Assembly: GCA_035625025.1 (NCBI GenBank) | Contig: DASPQJ010000032.1 | Span: forward strand, 1-62,808 | DNA length: 62,808 nt | Direction: 5' to 3' | Source of the DNA: Bog-793 sp035625025 | Lineage (GTDB): Bacteria; Actinomycetota; Acidimicrobiia; Acidimicrobiales; Bog-793 | Shown: positions 24,928 to 33,812 of the stretch, piece by piece | Position numbering within the stretch: the first letter of the stretch is position 1 | Layout of the letters: the number at the start of each line of letters is the position of its first letter | Program-made: the position numbers and the translations under genes | Notes under the pieces: model-generated | The model's input: only the letters and a program-made list of their open reading frames with translations | The model's database searches: none | Told to the model about the DNA's origin: nothing

Positions 24928-25926
24928 TCAGGAAGCGCCGTAAACGCGGATTGCGCCGGCGAACTCGTCCCACATCGGGGAGGAAGTCATCGGGATCATC
25001 TCGATCGACGCCCCGGTGTATGGCGCATCGATCATGAGTCCGTCGCCGACGTAGATCGCAACGTGGTGGACTCGGCCGACGCCACCTATTCCGGCAAAAA
25101 AGAGGAGGTTGCCCGGTCGCAGCTTGGCAAGCACGACTCGTATCCCGGCGCGCCGCTGATCACGCGCGTCGCGAGGCAGGATGCGACCGAAGTGCTCGTA
25201 AAGCGAATAGACGAGGCCGGAACAGTCGTAACCGAACGCGCTCGTCCCACCCCACAGATAGGGAAGCCCGAGGAATCGTCGCGCCTCGGCGGCAATCGCC
25301 GCGCCCGACACCGCGCCGATGTGCACGGGGCGCAAGTCGATATCGGCGATCGCACCCGCCTGACCCCCGGGAAGCCCGAGAACGAGGTAACCGGGTGCCC
25401 TGCCGACAAGCGGCAATTCCGTGTCGTAACTCACCTGAAAGCGCCGGGGGCCGACGGCCCCGTGCACGATGGCATGCAACCACGCTCGCGGCACCTCAAC
25501 GATCTCCTCGCGTGGACCTTGCTGTGGTGCGATGGCACTCAGCTGAATGCTCGGCACCCAACCGGTTATGCCCTGTGGGTAGCCGGAGCCACGCTGATCT
25601 GGGACCTCGACGCGGCTCCATTGCCCCCGGTGACTGAGAACGACGACACGTTGCCCGAGCAGCAGCTGCGTCATGATGCGGCTGTCGAGGCTGCGCCGCT
25701 CAGTGATGCTGAGCCGACCCAGCCAAAGCGCGATCCGCGCCGGGTCCCCGAGCGCCGCTGCGTCGATCGGTCGTGGGCTCGACGGCTGATACCAGACGGT
25801 CGCGACCGACACCTGGACCCACGCAGCGGCTGTCGATGCAGGAAGAACGGCTCCGCGTGCCGTCGGACTGAACGTGGCGGACAGCGTCAGCGTCCAACAG
25901 AGCACAACCAGTCGCGGCGTGCGCAT
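24928..25926 (-). CDS. secreted NlpC/P60 cell-wall endopeptidase
   Basis: 332 residues. A signal peptide (hydrophobic residues ~5-25, A-R-G-A cleavage region) is followed by two SH3-like segments (V-S-V-A-T-V-W-Y-Q-P and Q-R-V-V-V-L-S-H-R-G-Q-W-S-R-V). The C-terminal NlpC/P60 domain starts at G-L-P-Y-L-W-G-G-T-S, has the Cys nucleophile in Y-D-C-S-G-L-V, and carries the catalytic His in V-H-H-V-A-I-Y-V-G. These enzymes cut D-gamma-glutamyl-meso-DAP bonds in peptidoglycan and act in wall turnover or cell separation. The gene stands alone, with a long upstream region; no operon partner is visible. Confidence 0.9.
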   Translation of the reverse strand: MRTPRLVVLCWTLTLSATFSPTARGAVLPASTAAAWVQVSVATVWYQPSSPRPIDAAALGDPARIALWLGRLSITERRSLDSRIMTQLLLGQRVVVLSHRGQWSRVEVPDQRGSGYPQGITGWVPSIQLSAIAPQQGPREEIVEVPRAWLHAIVHGAVGPRRFQVSYDTELPLVGRAPGYLVLGLPGGQAGAIADIDLRPVHIGAVSGAAIAAEARRFLGLPYLWGGTSAFGYDCSGLVYSLYEHFGRILPRDARDQRRAGIRVVLAKLRPGNLLFFAGIGGVGRVHHVAIYVGDGLMIDAPYTGASIEMIPMTSSPMWDEFAGAIRVYGAS

Positions 25927-26503
25927 TCCCCATAATGGCCCATTGCCACAGCAAGAACCCCGCGGCGTCGCCGCCGGGTTCGCGACGAACCGTCGCGCTC
26001 CGAAGCCCGGCGCTACTTCACGCCCTGAGACGATCGCACCCGGCTGTCTCCGACGGGATCCCGGTCGGCGCGATCAGGCGCGATGTCACTCCGGGAAGTT
26101 GTCGCACAGTCGCACCTGTTCCGCGTGATTAGTTCGCGTCCCAATACCCGAAGCACCACGCTGAGAATGGTCATGCAGGAATGCACACGCACAGGTGCAC
26201 GACTTCGGCGGCAGCTCCCAGGCGGCGGCTCGATGGCCGCCGGCAGTCCGACTCGATGCAGTCTCCGCGTCGCGGACGCGGCCCGGTTCCCGGGCGTCTA
26301 GAAGTGAATATAGCCACGAAGGTCCGCCTTCTTCCTGGCGGGAAGCGGGGTCGTGCTGTGGCGGGCGGGCTGCTTCGTTTGCCGCTTTGCCGAGAATCGC
26401 GACGCGCTACGCGCTGGCAAAGCCCGAAGCCGGGGTGTGGCTTGCGCGTTCCCTTTCGCGCATCTGCGAACATTGAGACATCGACCCGGAAGGCGGGAAG
26501 GGC
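25927..26503. other. 577-bp divergent intergenic region
   Basis: It lies between the NlpC/P60 gene (-) and a beta-propeller gene (+). No gene is supported. A 10-bp hairpin with one mismatch (around 25956-25980, aaccc...gggtt) and several GC-rich inverted repeats occur near 26330-26480. They could be leader structures for the downstream gene, but they match no riboswitch I can recognise. Confidence 0.4.
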
Positions 26504-27778
26504 ATGACCACTTGCCAACGATCGGAACGATCTGGTCTGCGCCTGCGCTCAACGTGGATCGCGCGGTCGATCACGGCAGTTCTCGTCGCTGTCACAGCGC
26601 CGATTGCCGCACCGTCCTCTTGGCACTTGCCCGCCTCGCCAGCACTTCTCAAATCTGCGCGCGCCGGGGTCAGCAGGTCCGTGGCACCGGTGCTCGATCG
26701 CAGGACGAGGTCCGGTGTCACGACTACGACACCGCCCTTCCGTCATGTGCCGCCCGGAAGGCCTTCGGACCTGCGACGGCTGACGCTCATCGACACGATT
26801 GGCGGCGATATCTCGCCGAAGTCCGTGGACGCCTCCGACACCGGACTTGTTTTCGCCCAGAACATGATGTACCGGCACACGATCACCGTCTACGACAGCA
26901 ACGGACACCTCGTGCGCACGATCCCTGACACTGTCGACATGGCGCAATTCGGCTTCCCGGGTCATCCCGGCCTCACCCACGGGGCCCCGGTCGAGGCCGC
27001 GTTCTCCCCGAACGCGCGCTACGTGTACGTCTCGAACTACTCGATGTACGGAGTCGGGTTCGGCCCGGAGGGGAGCGACACCTGCACTCCGGCCTCAGCG
27101 GAGGCCGCCGGCGACACGAACAGCTACGTGTACCGCATCGACACCCGGGCGCTGGCGATCGACCAGGTGATCGAGGTCGGTCTGGTACCGAAGTTCCTCG
27201 CCGTGACGCCGAACGACCGCTACCTCCTCGTCTCCAACTGGTGCTCGTTCAATCTGAGCATCGTCGGCGTGGCGACCCATCGCGAAGTTCGCGTGCTCCC
27301 CATGGGGGCGTATCCCCGCGGCATCGCGATCTCGCCCGACTCCTCGACCGCCTACGTCGCGATCATGGGGAGCGACATCATCGTCAAGGTCAACCTGAGA
27401 ACACTGTCGGTCGAAGGTTCTTTCTACGTCGGGGACAATCCCCGACACGTCGTGATCAGCCCCGACGGACGTTACCTCTATGTCTCGTTGAACCAGCCCG
27501 GCGACGTCGTAAAGGTCGATCTCCGCGACGACCGGGTTGTCGCCGAGGTGCACACCGGGGCAGATTGTCGATCACTGGCGATTTCGACTGATGGCTTGTC
27601 GCTCTACGTCGTGAACTACCTGTCCGACACGATGACCAAGTTGCGCGCGTCAGATCTTGCCGTGCTCCAAACAGTGCCGACCGGCGTGAACCCGGTCGGA
27701 GTCACCTACGACGCCACGACCGGAGACGTCTGGGTGGCGGTCTACACGGGTGAGATCCTCGTCTACGCCGACCGCTAA
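26504..27778 (+). CDS. secreted YVTN-type beta-propeller protein
   Basis: 424 residues. A signal-type hydrophobic segment spans residues 18-36, with a proline/serine-rich linker to about 90. From residue 95 on it is a beta-propeller with repeats of the YVTN/40-residue type: A-F-S-P-N-A-R-Y-V-Y-V-S-N-Y, V-T-P-N-D-R-Y-L-L-V-S-N-W, I-S-P-D-S-S-T-A-Y-V-A-I, I-S-P-D-G-R-Y-L-Y-V-S-L and I-S-T-D-G-L-S-L-Y-V-V-N-Y. Six or seven blades are visible. Such proteins are surface or secreted binding scaffolds; no catalytic residue is evident. Start ATG 26504 follows ggaaggcgggaaggg. DUF2254 converges from the right. Confidence 0.82.
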   Translation: MTTCQRSERSGLRLRSTWIARSITAVLVAVTAPIAAPSSWHLPASPALLKSARAGVSRSVAPVLDRRTRSGVTTTTPPFRHVPPGRPSDLRRLTLIDTIGGDISPKSVDASDTGLVFAQNMMYRHTITVYDSNGHLVRTIPDTVDMAQFGFPGHPGLTHGAPVEAAFSPNARYVYVSNYSMYGVGFGPEGSDTCTPASAEAAGDTNSYVYRIDTRALAIDQVIEVGLVPKFLAVTPNDRYLLVSNWCSFNLSIVGVATHREVRVLPMGAYPRGIAISPDSSTAYVAIMGSDIIVKVNLRTLSVEGSFYVGDNPRHVVISPDGRYLYVSLNQPGDVVKVDLRDDRVVAEVHTGADCRSLAISTDGLSLYVVNYLSDTMTKLRASDLAVLQTVPTGVNPVGVTYDATTGDVWVAVYTGEILVYADR

Positions 27779-27831
27779 GTGCGATAGACGATCGCCCGCC
27801 TCCGCACAACCTCGGTGAACCTGTCGATCTC

Positions 27832-29301
27832 CTAGGAATCCGGCGACGGACGGAACGAAGCGTCGCTCGAAGCGATTCTGCCCATGAACCGTCGGTAGTG
27901 AGCCCGGATCTCGTCCCGGTCGTTCGGCTCCGACACGGACTCCTCCGCACCGCGCAGGATCGCCTCCGCCTGACGGAGGAGGACGCGACGCTGATCGGTC
28001 GAGTAGGTCTCGCCGGCGATCGTGGACAACGCGTCAATGAGGCGGATGATCACCGCGGGAATGCCCGCTGCCGATTGCCGGATCTTGTCGAACGCTCGGT
28101 CGACCATGCGGGCGTACGACGGATTGCTCTCGATCAGCCGGATACGACCCTCCCGGTCTCGGTAAACGCCTTCCACGAGCGTTCGGGTCGAAACGCGAGT
28201 GAGCCCCGCGGCAATCCAGTCGATGCAAGTGAGGGCGGTAAAGGTGTCGTTCACCGCGGGTGACAGCGCGCGGATCGCGATCTCGACGAGCTGGTCGATG
28301 GCGAAGACGGGATCCTGCATCAGCGTGCGGTGCGGCCCGGTTACGTGCGCCTTGGTGAGCGCGACCGCGACTCGACCGGCTGCCGCCGGGGGCAAGACCA
28401 CGGCAAGCGGCCGGCCAGCCACGATGAAGTGACCGGGACGGTGCTCCAGGCGGATGACCGAATCGGTCCGGGTCGCGATCTCCACGAGCTGCGCGTAGCC
28501 GACGAACTGCAGGTAGCCGCTCACGTTCGCCGCGACTGGCGCCCCTTGACCATCGATCACGTGCAAAAGCTCCGACAGCGACTCCCCGCTCCCCTGCGGC
28601 ACGCGTCGATCGTCCGCTGCGATCTCGGGGAATTCCGCGTCGATCGCGCGCGACAGGTCCCGGGCGATGCCGGCGATGACCTCCGGCAACTGGATGGACT
28701 TCGCGATGTGGTGAATGAAGTAGATGAGCACCGCGAGGTCGACCAGCACGAGCGCCTCGGTGACGGTAATCGAGAGATGCGGAACGAAGGAGCCGCGGGA
28801 GGCGGTCGTGATCGCGACGAGCGTCAAGATCGAGTAGACGAACGTGGAGACGAAGACGCCGAGCGTGACCTGATTGCCGACATCCCGGACGAAGTTCCGC
28901 ATCATGCGCGGCCCGAACTGCTGGGAAGCGAGCGTCAGCGCCACGATCGTGACCGAGAAGACCACGCCGACGACAGTGATGTTGGCTGCGGCGATCCCGA
29001 TGAGCACTTCGCGACCCGCCTCCGCACTACCCGACACGATCCAGAACGGGAGGCTCAGGTGCCCGTGGTAGACAGCCCAGTCGATCTCGAAGGTGACAAT
29101 GAAAAGCAGCACGGCGACCAGCACGAGGACGGTCGGCACGAGCCAGAAAGTCGTGCGCAGCGCCTCCCAGCGCCAGCTCGGCAGCGGCTGTCGGCCACTG
29201 CGCCCGCGCACGGGGTCGGACGGCGCGATCGCGGACTCAGGCCCGCTCATCGGACTCGGATCGACGGGGTACTCCTGATGCCACGTTTCCTGCGACACCA
29301 T
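27832..29301 (-). CDS. DUF2254 family membrane protein
   Basis: 489 residues. Four membrane spans lie in the N-terminal half: T-T-F-W-L-V-P-T-V-L-V-L-V-A-V-L-L-F near 50, a span near 105-130 with I-T-V-V-G-V-V-F-S-V-T-I, and two near 150-215. The family motif L-A-S-Q-Q-F-G-P-R-M-M-R-N-F is at about 125. The soluble C-terminal half has D-I-A/D-Q-L-V-E-I-A-I-R-A-L-S-P-A-V-N-D-T-F-T-A, which is typical of DUF2254. Function is unknown; the family is predicted to sit in the cytoplasmic membrane. ATG at 29301; a later ATG at M-S-G-P-E-S is possible. No partner gene. Confidence 0.85.
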   Translation of the reverse strand: MVSQETWHQEYPVDPSPMSGPESAIAPSDPVRGRSGRQPLPSWRWEALRTTFWLVPTVLVLVAVLLFIVTFEIDWAVYHGHLSLPFWIVSGSAEAGREVLIGIAAANITVVGVVFSVTIVALTLASQQFGPRMMRNFVRDVGNQVTLGVFVSTFVYSILTLVAITTASRGSFVPHLSITVTEALVLVDLAVLIYFIHHIAKSIQLPEVIAGIARDLSRAIDAEFPEIAADDRRVPQGSGESLSELLHVIDGQGAPVAANVSGYLQFVGYAQLVEIATRTDSVIRLEHRPGHFIVAGRPLAVVLPPAAAGRVAVALTKAHVTGPHRTLMQDPVFAIDQLVEIAIRALSPAVNDTFTALTCIDWIAAGLTRVSTRTLVEGVYRDREGRIRLIESNPSYARMVDRAFDKIRQSAAGIPAVIIRLIDALSTIAGETYSTDQRRVLLRQAEAILRGAEESVSEPNDRDEIRAHYRRFMGRIASSDASFRPSPDS

Positions 29302-29875
29302 GCAGGTGCATCTGCGAGCCGGTCATGGCCACTCGATCGGTCCCTTCTTCGCGACCCTCTGCCGACCAGGCTTCCCGGCACTCCCGCCGCCCCACGCGAC
29401 GCAACTACGACAGTAGTCGCACCACGATCGGGCTACGGCCGGGCCGAACCCGACGGACGACCCGGCGGCACCCGAACGAGCCTTCCGCGTCAACCGACTG
29501 CTGGCTCCGCGGGCCTAAACCCCCCCGTTGTCCGGGACGCGGCGCCGGGTCCACCGTCGTCACGAATTCCGCCCCGCGTGTGACATCACCGTCGCCGTGG
29601 CGACAGTCCCGATGCATTTTGGGCGGGTTTCGCGTCGCGGACCACCGGAGAATGGGGAATCGCTCCGTGATGACGGACATGACACGATCCACGCCCTAGT
29701 CACGTGGCAATGGACCGCTCTCGCACCGAAACTGGTCTGATCCTGCAAGACAACTCGCCTGAACCGCCACGGTGCAGATCCAGGGCTCGTCGCCGACTGG
29801 TCCAAGCACTGATTCCCTGAGGAAAATCGAAGACGCCGACTCCTCCACCGGGGACGAGCGGAATATCGTGCGCGC
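29302..29875. other. 574-bp intergenic region
   Basis: Between DUF2254 (-) and a secreted protein gene (+). I see no gene, RNA or clear repeat. The leader of the rightward gene has no strong Shine-Dalgarno. Confidence 0.4.
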
Positions 29876-31015
29876 ATGGGTCATCGTTCACTCAAGAGCC
29901 GGGCACGGGCAGCGGCAGCCACGGGCACCGTCCTGACGATGCTCCTCGCCGGAGACACGGCGGTCGCGGCGCTCCGAGCGCCAACGGCTGTCCCTCCGCT
30001 TCCCGTCACGACATCACACTTCTACGCCGTCTGGTCGGTCTCGCCCTCGGAAAAGCAAGTCATCGAAGAGTTCTCCGCCGTCACCGGCCAGCCGGCCCGG
30101 GATGTGCTGGACCTGCCGCGCCCGGTCGGCACCACACTGCTCGAGGACACCGCCAATGACCTCGTACAAGCGAGTGACGGATGGATCTGGTTCACAAAGA
30201 CGAGCGGCCCGGCCGACAAGTACACGGGCTACGGGCCCTTCGTGCCCGTTCCGAACAGCTGCTCCGGCAGAGTCGTCCGGCTCAACCCCGAGACAGGACA
30301 GGTGAAAACGGTCTTTCGGATGCCGCGCTCGGTCTTGCTCGACGCGGCGGTGCCAAGCCCGAATGGACGTTACGTGGTGTACCAAGCGGCACCCTGCGAT
30401 CAGTATTTCAACAATTCACATTTCGCGGTCCGTGACCTTGCAACCGGCCGTCAGTGGACCATCGGTGAAGATGCCCGGGTCTGCCACGATCTCTCCGCGG
30501 CAGCATGGACGGTCGATAGCGACGAGCTCGTCTTTACCTACGGATCGTCCACCGTCGGAGTCGGTGCGAGCGCGGACTGGGGATACGGCTCGTGCCCCAT
30601 GGCGAACCCGGACGAGCTGGCGATCGTGTCGGCACTGCACACGGCCTCCATCAGATCCGTCTCCCTGACGGCAGCACCGAAGGGCTGTCAGTACGTCGAC
30701 GCGGTGACGGACGCGTGGGGGACTCTCGCCTTGCAGTCGTGCGGTGGGATAGTTGACAGTCGCACCAGTCTTGTCCAGCTGACCGACCACTCCAAGGTGC
30801 TCGGGCAGTGGGGACTTGGGCCCAACTGGGACGGAATCAGCCTCTCAGCCAGCCCTGATGGGCGACTAGTCCTCATCGGCGAGTACAGCGTGGAGCTCAA
30901 CGCGGCCACGGGAACGAACCATCCGACCTATGGGATCGAGGTATTCAACGGCTCGCGCCTGCGTCTCATCCGCAGGTTCCCAACCGCCGACACCGTCACG
31001 GAGGCTGTCTGGTAG
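29876..31015 (+). CDS. secreted protein with propeller-like repeats, function unknown
   Basis: 379 residues. Signal peptide: basic start, then A-A-A-A-T-G-T-V-L-T-M-L-L-A-G. The mature part has repeated short beta segments with W-I-W-F, V-V-R-L-N-P-E-T-G-Q, A-V-P-S-P-N-G-R-Y-V-V-Y, A-W-T-V-D-S-D-E-L-V-F-T-Y and L-S-A-S-P-D-G-R-L-V-L-I, which resemble TolB/WD40-like propeller strands. Several cysteines (N-S-C-S-G, A-P-C-D-Q, R-V-C-H-D, G-S-C-P-M, K-G-C-Q-Y) could form disulfides outside the cell. No enzyme motif is seen. It is similar in style to the propeller protein 2 kb upstream but not obviously a duplicate. Confidence 0.7.
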   Translation: MGHRSLKSRARAAAATGTVLTMLLAGDTAVAALRAPTAVPPLPVTTSHFYAVWSVSPSEKQVIEEFSAVTGQPARDVLDLPRPVGTTLLEDTANDLVQASDGWIWFTKTSGPADKYTGYGPFVPVPNSCSGRVVRLNPETGQVKTVFRMPRSVLLDAAVPSPNGRYVVYQAAPCDQYFNNSHFAVRDLATGRQWTIGEDARVCHDLSAAAWTVDSDELVFTYGSSTVGVGASADWGYGSCPMANPDELAIVSALHTASIRSVSLTAAPKGCQYVDAVTDAWGTLALQSCGGIVDSRTSLVQLTDHSKVLGQWGLGPNWDGISLSASPDGRLVLIGEYSVELNAATGTNHPTYGIEVFNGSRLRLIRRFPTADTVTEAVW

Positions 31016-31201
31016 GTCCTGCCGGCCATCTCCTGAAGGGCCGCTCTCGCTCCAAGTACTCGTCACCACCAGTTCCCCACGACGCGGGGCACACCGGTCG
31101 TCGTGGGGCTTTCGACCTTCCAGACGACGTCTCAGGCAAGCCACGGGTTTCGGCCCGCTTCAGGCGAGAGACGTCGACCGCATTCAGGTAGCGTCAGGAC
31201 G

Positions 31202-32296
31202 ATGAGTCAGGCCGTAGTACCAACGGATCGACCGACACGAGTCGGGATCATCGGCCTTGGTCGGATCTACGACCTCAACATCACCGCTTACCGCGGCTTC
31301 CCCGAAGCCGAGATCGTCGCGCTGTGCGACCTCGACGAGGCGAAGGTCGCCGCCCGCGGGGCGGAGTTTCCCGATGCCGGCCGCTACACGGACCTTGCGA
31401 GCTTCCTCGCCCACGAGATGGACGTCGTAGAGATCTTGGTGCCTTCGCCGCTCCACTGCGAGATCGCCTGCGCGGCCCTCGGCGCCGGTTTCCACGTCAA
31501 TCTGCAAAAGCCGATGGCGGCGAACCTCGCCGAGGCCGACGAGATGATCCGAGCCGCGACAAGCGCCAGGCGCGTCCTGCGGGTGATGGAAAACTACGTC
31601 TTCTACGAGCCGCTGCGCGTGCTCCGCAGAGTCGTCGAGTCCGGCGAGATCGGGGAACCTACCGGGTTCCACATGAAGATGGTGGCCACGGGCAAGGGCG
31701 GCTGGGACGTTCCCTTCGAGACCTGGATGTGGCAGTTCGAGCAGGCGAAGGATGTCGGCGGGATCCTCGTGTACGACGACGGCTGGCACAAGTTCTCGGT
31801 CGCCCTCTGGCTGTTCGGCCCGGTACGCGAGGTCATGGCGTGGATCGGGGAGACCGAGATCGGTCCCGGTTTCACGATCGACGCGCCGACCACGGTGATG
31901 TGGAACCACGAGAACGGTCTGCGAGGAGTCTGGGACGTCACGTTCGGGATCGACATGCTCACCCCATCGAGGTATTACTCGAGCGACGAGCGGTTTGAAG
32001 TCCAAGGACAAAAGGGCTTTGCCCGAGTCAATCGGTGTACTGCCCGCGTCCGCCAAGAGCCTTCCGTCGAGGTCTACGTCGATGGTGAATCCCGGGCGTA
32101 TCACGCGCTCGACGACGACTGGGGATCGTCGTTCCGCGACTCCAGCCGTCAGTTCCTCCGCTGGCTGCGCGGCGACCCCGCCGCGGAACTCCTTTGGTCC
32201 GCCAATGAAGCGCGCGCGGTTATGCAATTCCTGACGGCAGCGCGCGAGTCCTCCCGGCGGAACATGCCTGTTCGCGTCGAAGATGTGGGGCCATGA
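31202..32296 (+). CDS. Gfo/Idh/MocA-family NAD(P)-dependent oxidoreductase
   Basis: 364 residues. Rossmann fold starts V-G-I-I-G-L-G-R-I-Y-D with A-L-C-D-L-D after beta-2. The family lysine motif appears as L-Q-K-P-M-A near residue 97 (usually E-K-P). The C-terminal domain holds Y-D-D-G-W-H-K-F-S-V-A-L-W-L-F with the catalytic Asp/His pair. It oxidises or reduces a sugar, inositol or similar polyol; the substrate cannot be told. The start at ATG 31202 places the Rossmann motif near residue 12; an in-frame ATG at 31103 would add 33 poorly related residues. It is a single gene; the sugar operon further right makes a carbohydrate role plausible. Confidence 0.88.
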   Translation: MSQAVVPTDRPTRVGIIGLGRIYDLNITAYRGFPEAEIVALCDLDEAKVAARGAEFPDAGRYTDLASFLAHEMDVVEILVPSPLHCEIACAALGAGFHVNLQKPMAANLAEADEMIRAATSARRVLRVMENYVFYEPLRVLRRVVESGEIGEPTGFHMKMVATGKGGWDVPFETWMWQFEQAKDVGGILVYDDGWHKFSVALWLFGPVREVMAWIGETEIGPGFTIDAPTTVMWNHENGLRGVWDVTFGIDMLTPSRYYSSDERFEVQGQKGFARVNRCTARVRQEPSVEVYVDGESRAYHALDDDWGSSFRDSSRQFLRWLRGDPAAELLWSANEARAVMQFLTAARESSRRNMPVRVEDVGP

Positions 32297-32455
32297 CGCT
32301 TTGCCGTCACCTGGCCCCGTTGACCGCCAATGGCCCGTAGGCCTGGAGACCCCGTTCGTCTGCCGAGAGCGTTCCCCTGCCCTACGCCAATCGAGACGAA
32401 ACGGGCGACCTGACCGCCGACTCGCGACTGGGAGCCGAGCCCAACTGCCCGATCG

Positions 32456-32665
32456 TCCGGTGAAATGCCCGCGGCGCGCCGCCATGAAGACGATCACGGC
32501 CGGAACGTCGATCGCGGAGACGAGCGACGACAAGACGAGTACGGCCAACTTGCTCTCGCCCGTACGGTCGTGGATGAAGATGAACGTCCCGGCCCCTGTG
32601 AAAAGGACATAAGCGAGCAGTGCCGACCGGGCAACGAGAGAGAACGTGGCCCATGCAACGGGTCG
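32456..32665 (-). pseudogene. membrane-protein fragment, possibly CcmC/CcsA-like
   Basis: On the minus strand the frame opened by ATG 32890 contains two hydrophobic spans: A-T-F-S-L-V-A-R-S-A-L-L-A-Y-V-L-F and V-L-V-L-S-S-L-V-S-A-I-D-V-P-A-V-I-V-F. The charged R-T-G-E-S-K-L between them, and the D-V-P in the second, recall haem-export proteins of the CcmC/CcsA type. The frame then runs on antisense through the oxidoreductase gene, so no proper end exists. I read it as a remnant with weak support; it may be a chance ORF. Confidence 0.28.
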
Positions 32666-32919
32666 AAGGCGATTGAGCGACGTCAGGGACCAGCGGTCAG
32701 CGCAGCTCCACCCGCGCAACCCGATGACCGGCCGCAGCGGCGGATCTCGGGACAGGTGAGCCTCCAGATGGACGCCGCCCGAGAGCGTGAGGACAAGCGT
32801 CGGAGCGACACCCGTCACCAGCCCGCCGTGACACTGCAACGATCCCCCAACTCGCCCTCGCGGCTTCTCACCCGAAATTGCGAACTCCATCGCTCCCACC
32901 AGGCGGCTACGGTGAGGGC

Positions 32920-33660
32920 GTGGGTCTATCCGTCCGCAGGGCCGTTCCCCGCTCTGTCTGCATGCTCGTATCCGGAGCGGGCGCACTCGTCCTGTTCGTC
33001 GTACCCGGCGCGGCGGCACCCGCCGCGGTCGCGACAACAAGTTCGGTTCTCACAGCCACAAAAGCGGCGATCGCCCAGCAGTCGAGCGTCCACCTCGTTG
33101 TCACGGTGAAGCCCAGCTCGACCTCGAGTACGGAGAGGATCGTCGGCGACTGGGGAAAGAAGAGCGGCATCGAATCCTTGTCGCTGGGCAAGGCGACTGT
33201 GACGATCAAGGCGACCCCCACCTACGCCTTCGTGAGTGGCAACTCCTCGGGGTTGACCTCGATCTTCGGGCTGACTGCCGCGCAAGCCAAGAAGCTAGGC
33301 AAGGACTGGGCATTCGTGAAAGCTGGCTCGAGTGAGTACTCCGGCGTCAAGTCGAGCCTCACGATCTCCTCGGTCGCGGACGCACTTCCCAAGGCGAAGG
33401 GGACGAAGTTGTCCACCGAGGAGGCCCATGGCGTCAAGTTGTACGTCCTCAAATGGACTGTCGCGGCTACGAGCACCTCGCCAAAGTTGGTACATACGCT
33501 GACCGTCTCGGCCGTCGGGCCGACCCTGCCGGTCGAGGAGACGATGACCGCTGCGGGCGGTGGTAGGGAGACGATCACATTCTCCAAATGGGGTGAGCAC
33601 ATCGTCGTCAAAGCGCCGCCGGCCGACGCGACGATCGCGTATGCCAAGATTGTCGGTTGA
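32920..33660 (+). CDS. secreted hypothetical protein
   Basis: 246 residues from GTG 32920, preceded by ggtgagg. Signal peptide: V-C-M-L-V-S-G-A-G-A-L-V-L-F-V-V-P-G-A-A-A. The Cys is within the hydrophobic core rather than in a lipobox, so it is probably not a lipoprotein. The mature chain is Ser/Thr/Lys-rich, with alternating beta segments (H-L-V-V-T-V-K-P-S-S-T and T-L-T-V-S-A-V-G-P-T-L-P-V), an outline reminiscent of LppX/LolA-like lipid-binding folds. That likeness is only structural impression. An in-frame TTG at 32878 would put residues ahead of the signal and is disfavoured. No partner genes. Confidence 0.65.
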   Translation: MGLSVRRAVPRSVCMLVSGAGALVLFVVPGAAAPAAVATTSSVLTATKAAIAQQSSVHLVVTVKPSSTSSTERIVGDWGKKSGIESLSLGKATVTIKATPTYAFVSGNSSGLTSIFGLTAAQAKKLGKDWAFVKAGSSEYSGVKSSLTISSVADALPKAKGTKLSTEEAHGVKLYVLKWTVAATSTSPKLVHTLTVSAVGPTLPVEETMTAAGGGRETITFSKWGEHIVVKAPPADATIAYAKIVG

Positions 33661-33812
33661 GAGCGGCCGACGGAAGCCTCGTACCTGAATCCGCGAGATC
33701 ACTGACGTTCCGGCGGGAGTGACCCGGCCGAGAGCGCATGATCCACGGGTGCAATCCAGATCAGCAAACCGCAGTGCTCCGACCCGTGCCCGACGGACGA
33801 GCACCCCTGCTT

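Noticed and set aside
25927..26160. Possible c-di-AMP (ydaO) riboswitch before the NlpC/P60 gene
   Set aside because: Such switches often precede cell-wall hydrolases in actinobacteria, but the conserved blocks could not be aligned here.
26324..26500. Possible c-di-GMP (GEMM) riboswitch before the propeller gene
   Set aside because: GCAAAGCCCGAAGCC looks partly similar, but the conserved GCAAACC...GGGACGCAAAGC core and the receptor loop are missing.
31184..33040. 618-residue minus-strand ORF over the Gfo/Idh gene
   Set aside because: Most of it is antisense to a clear oxidoreductase. Only the ~70-residue hydrophobic part beyond that gene was kept, as a weak remnant.
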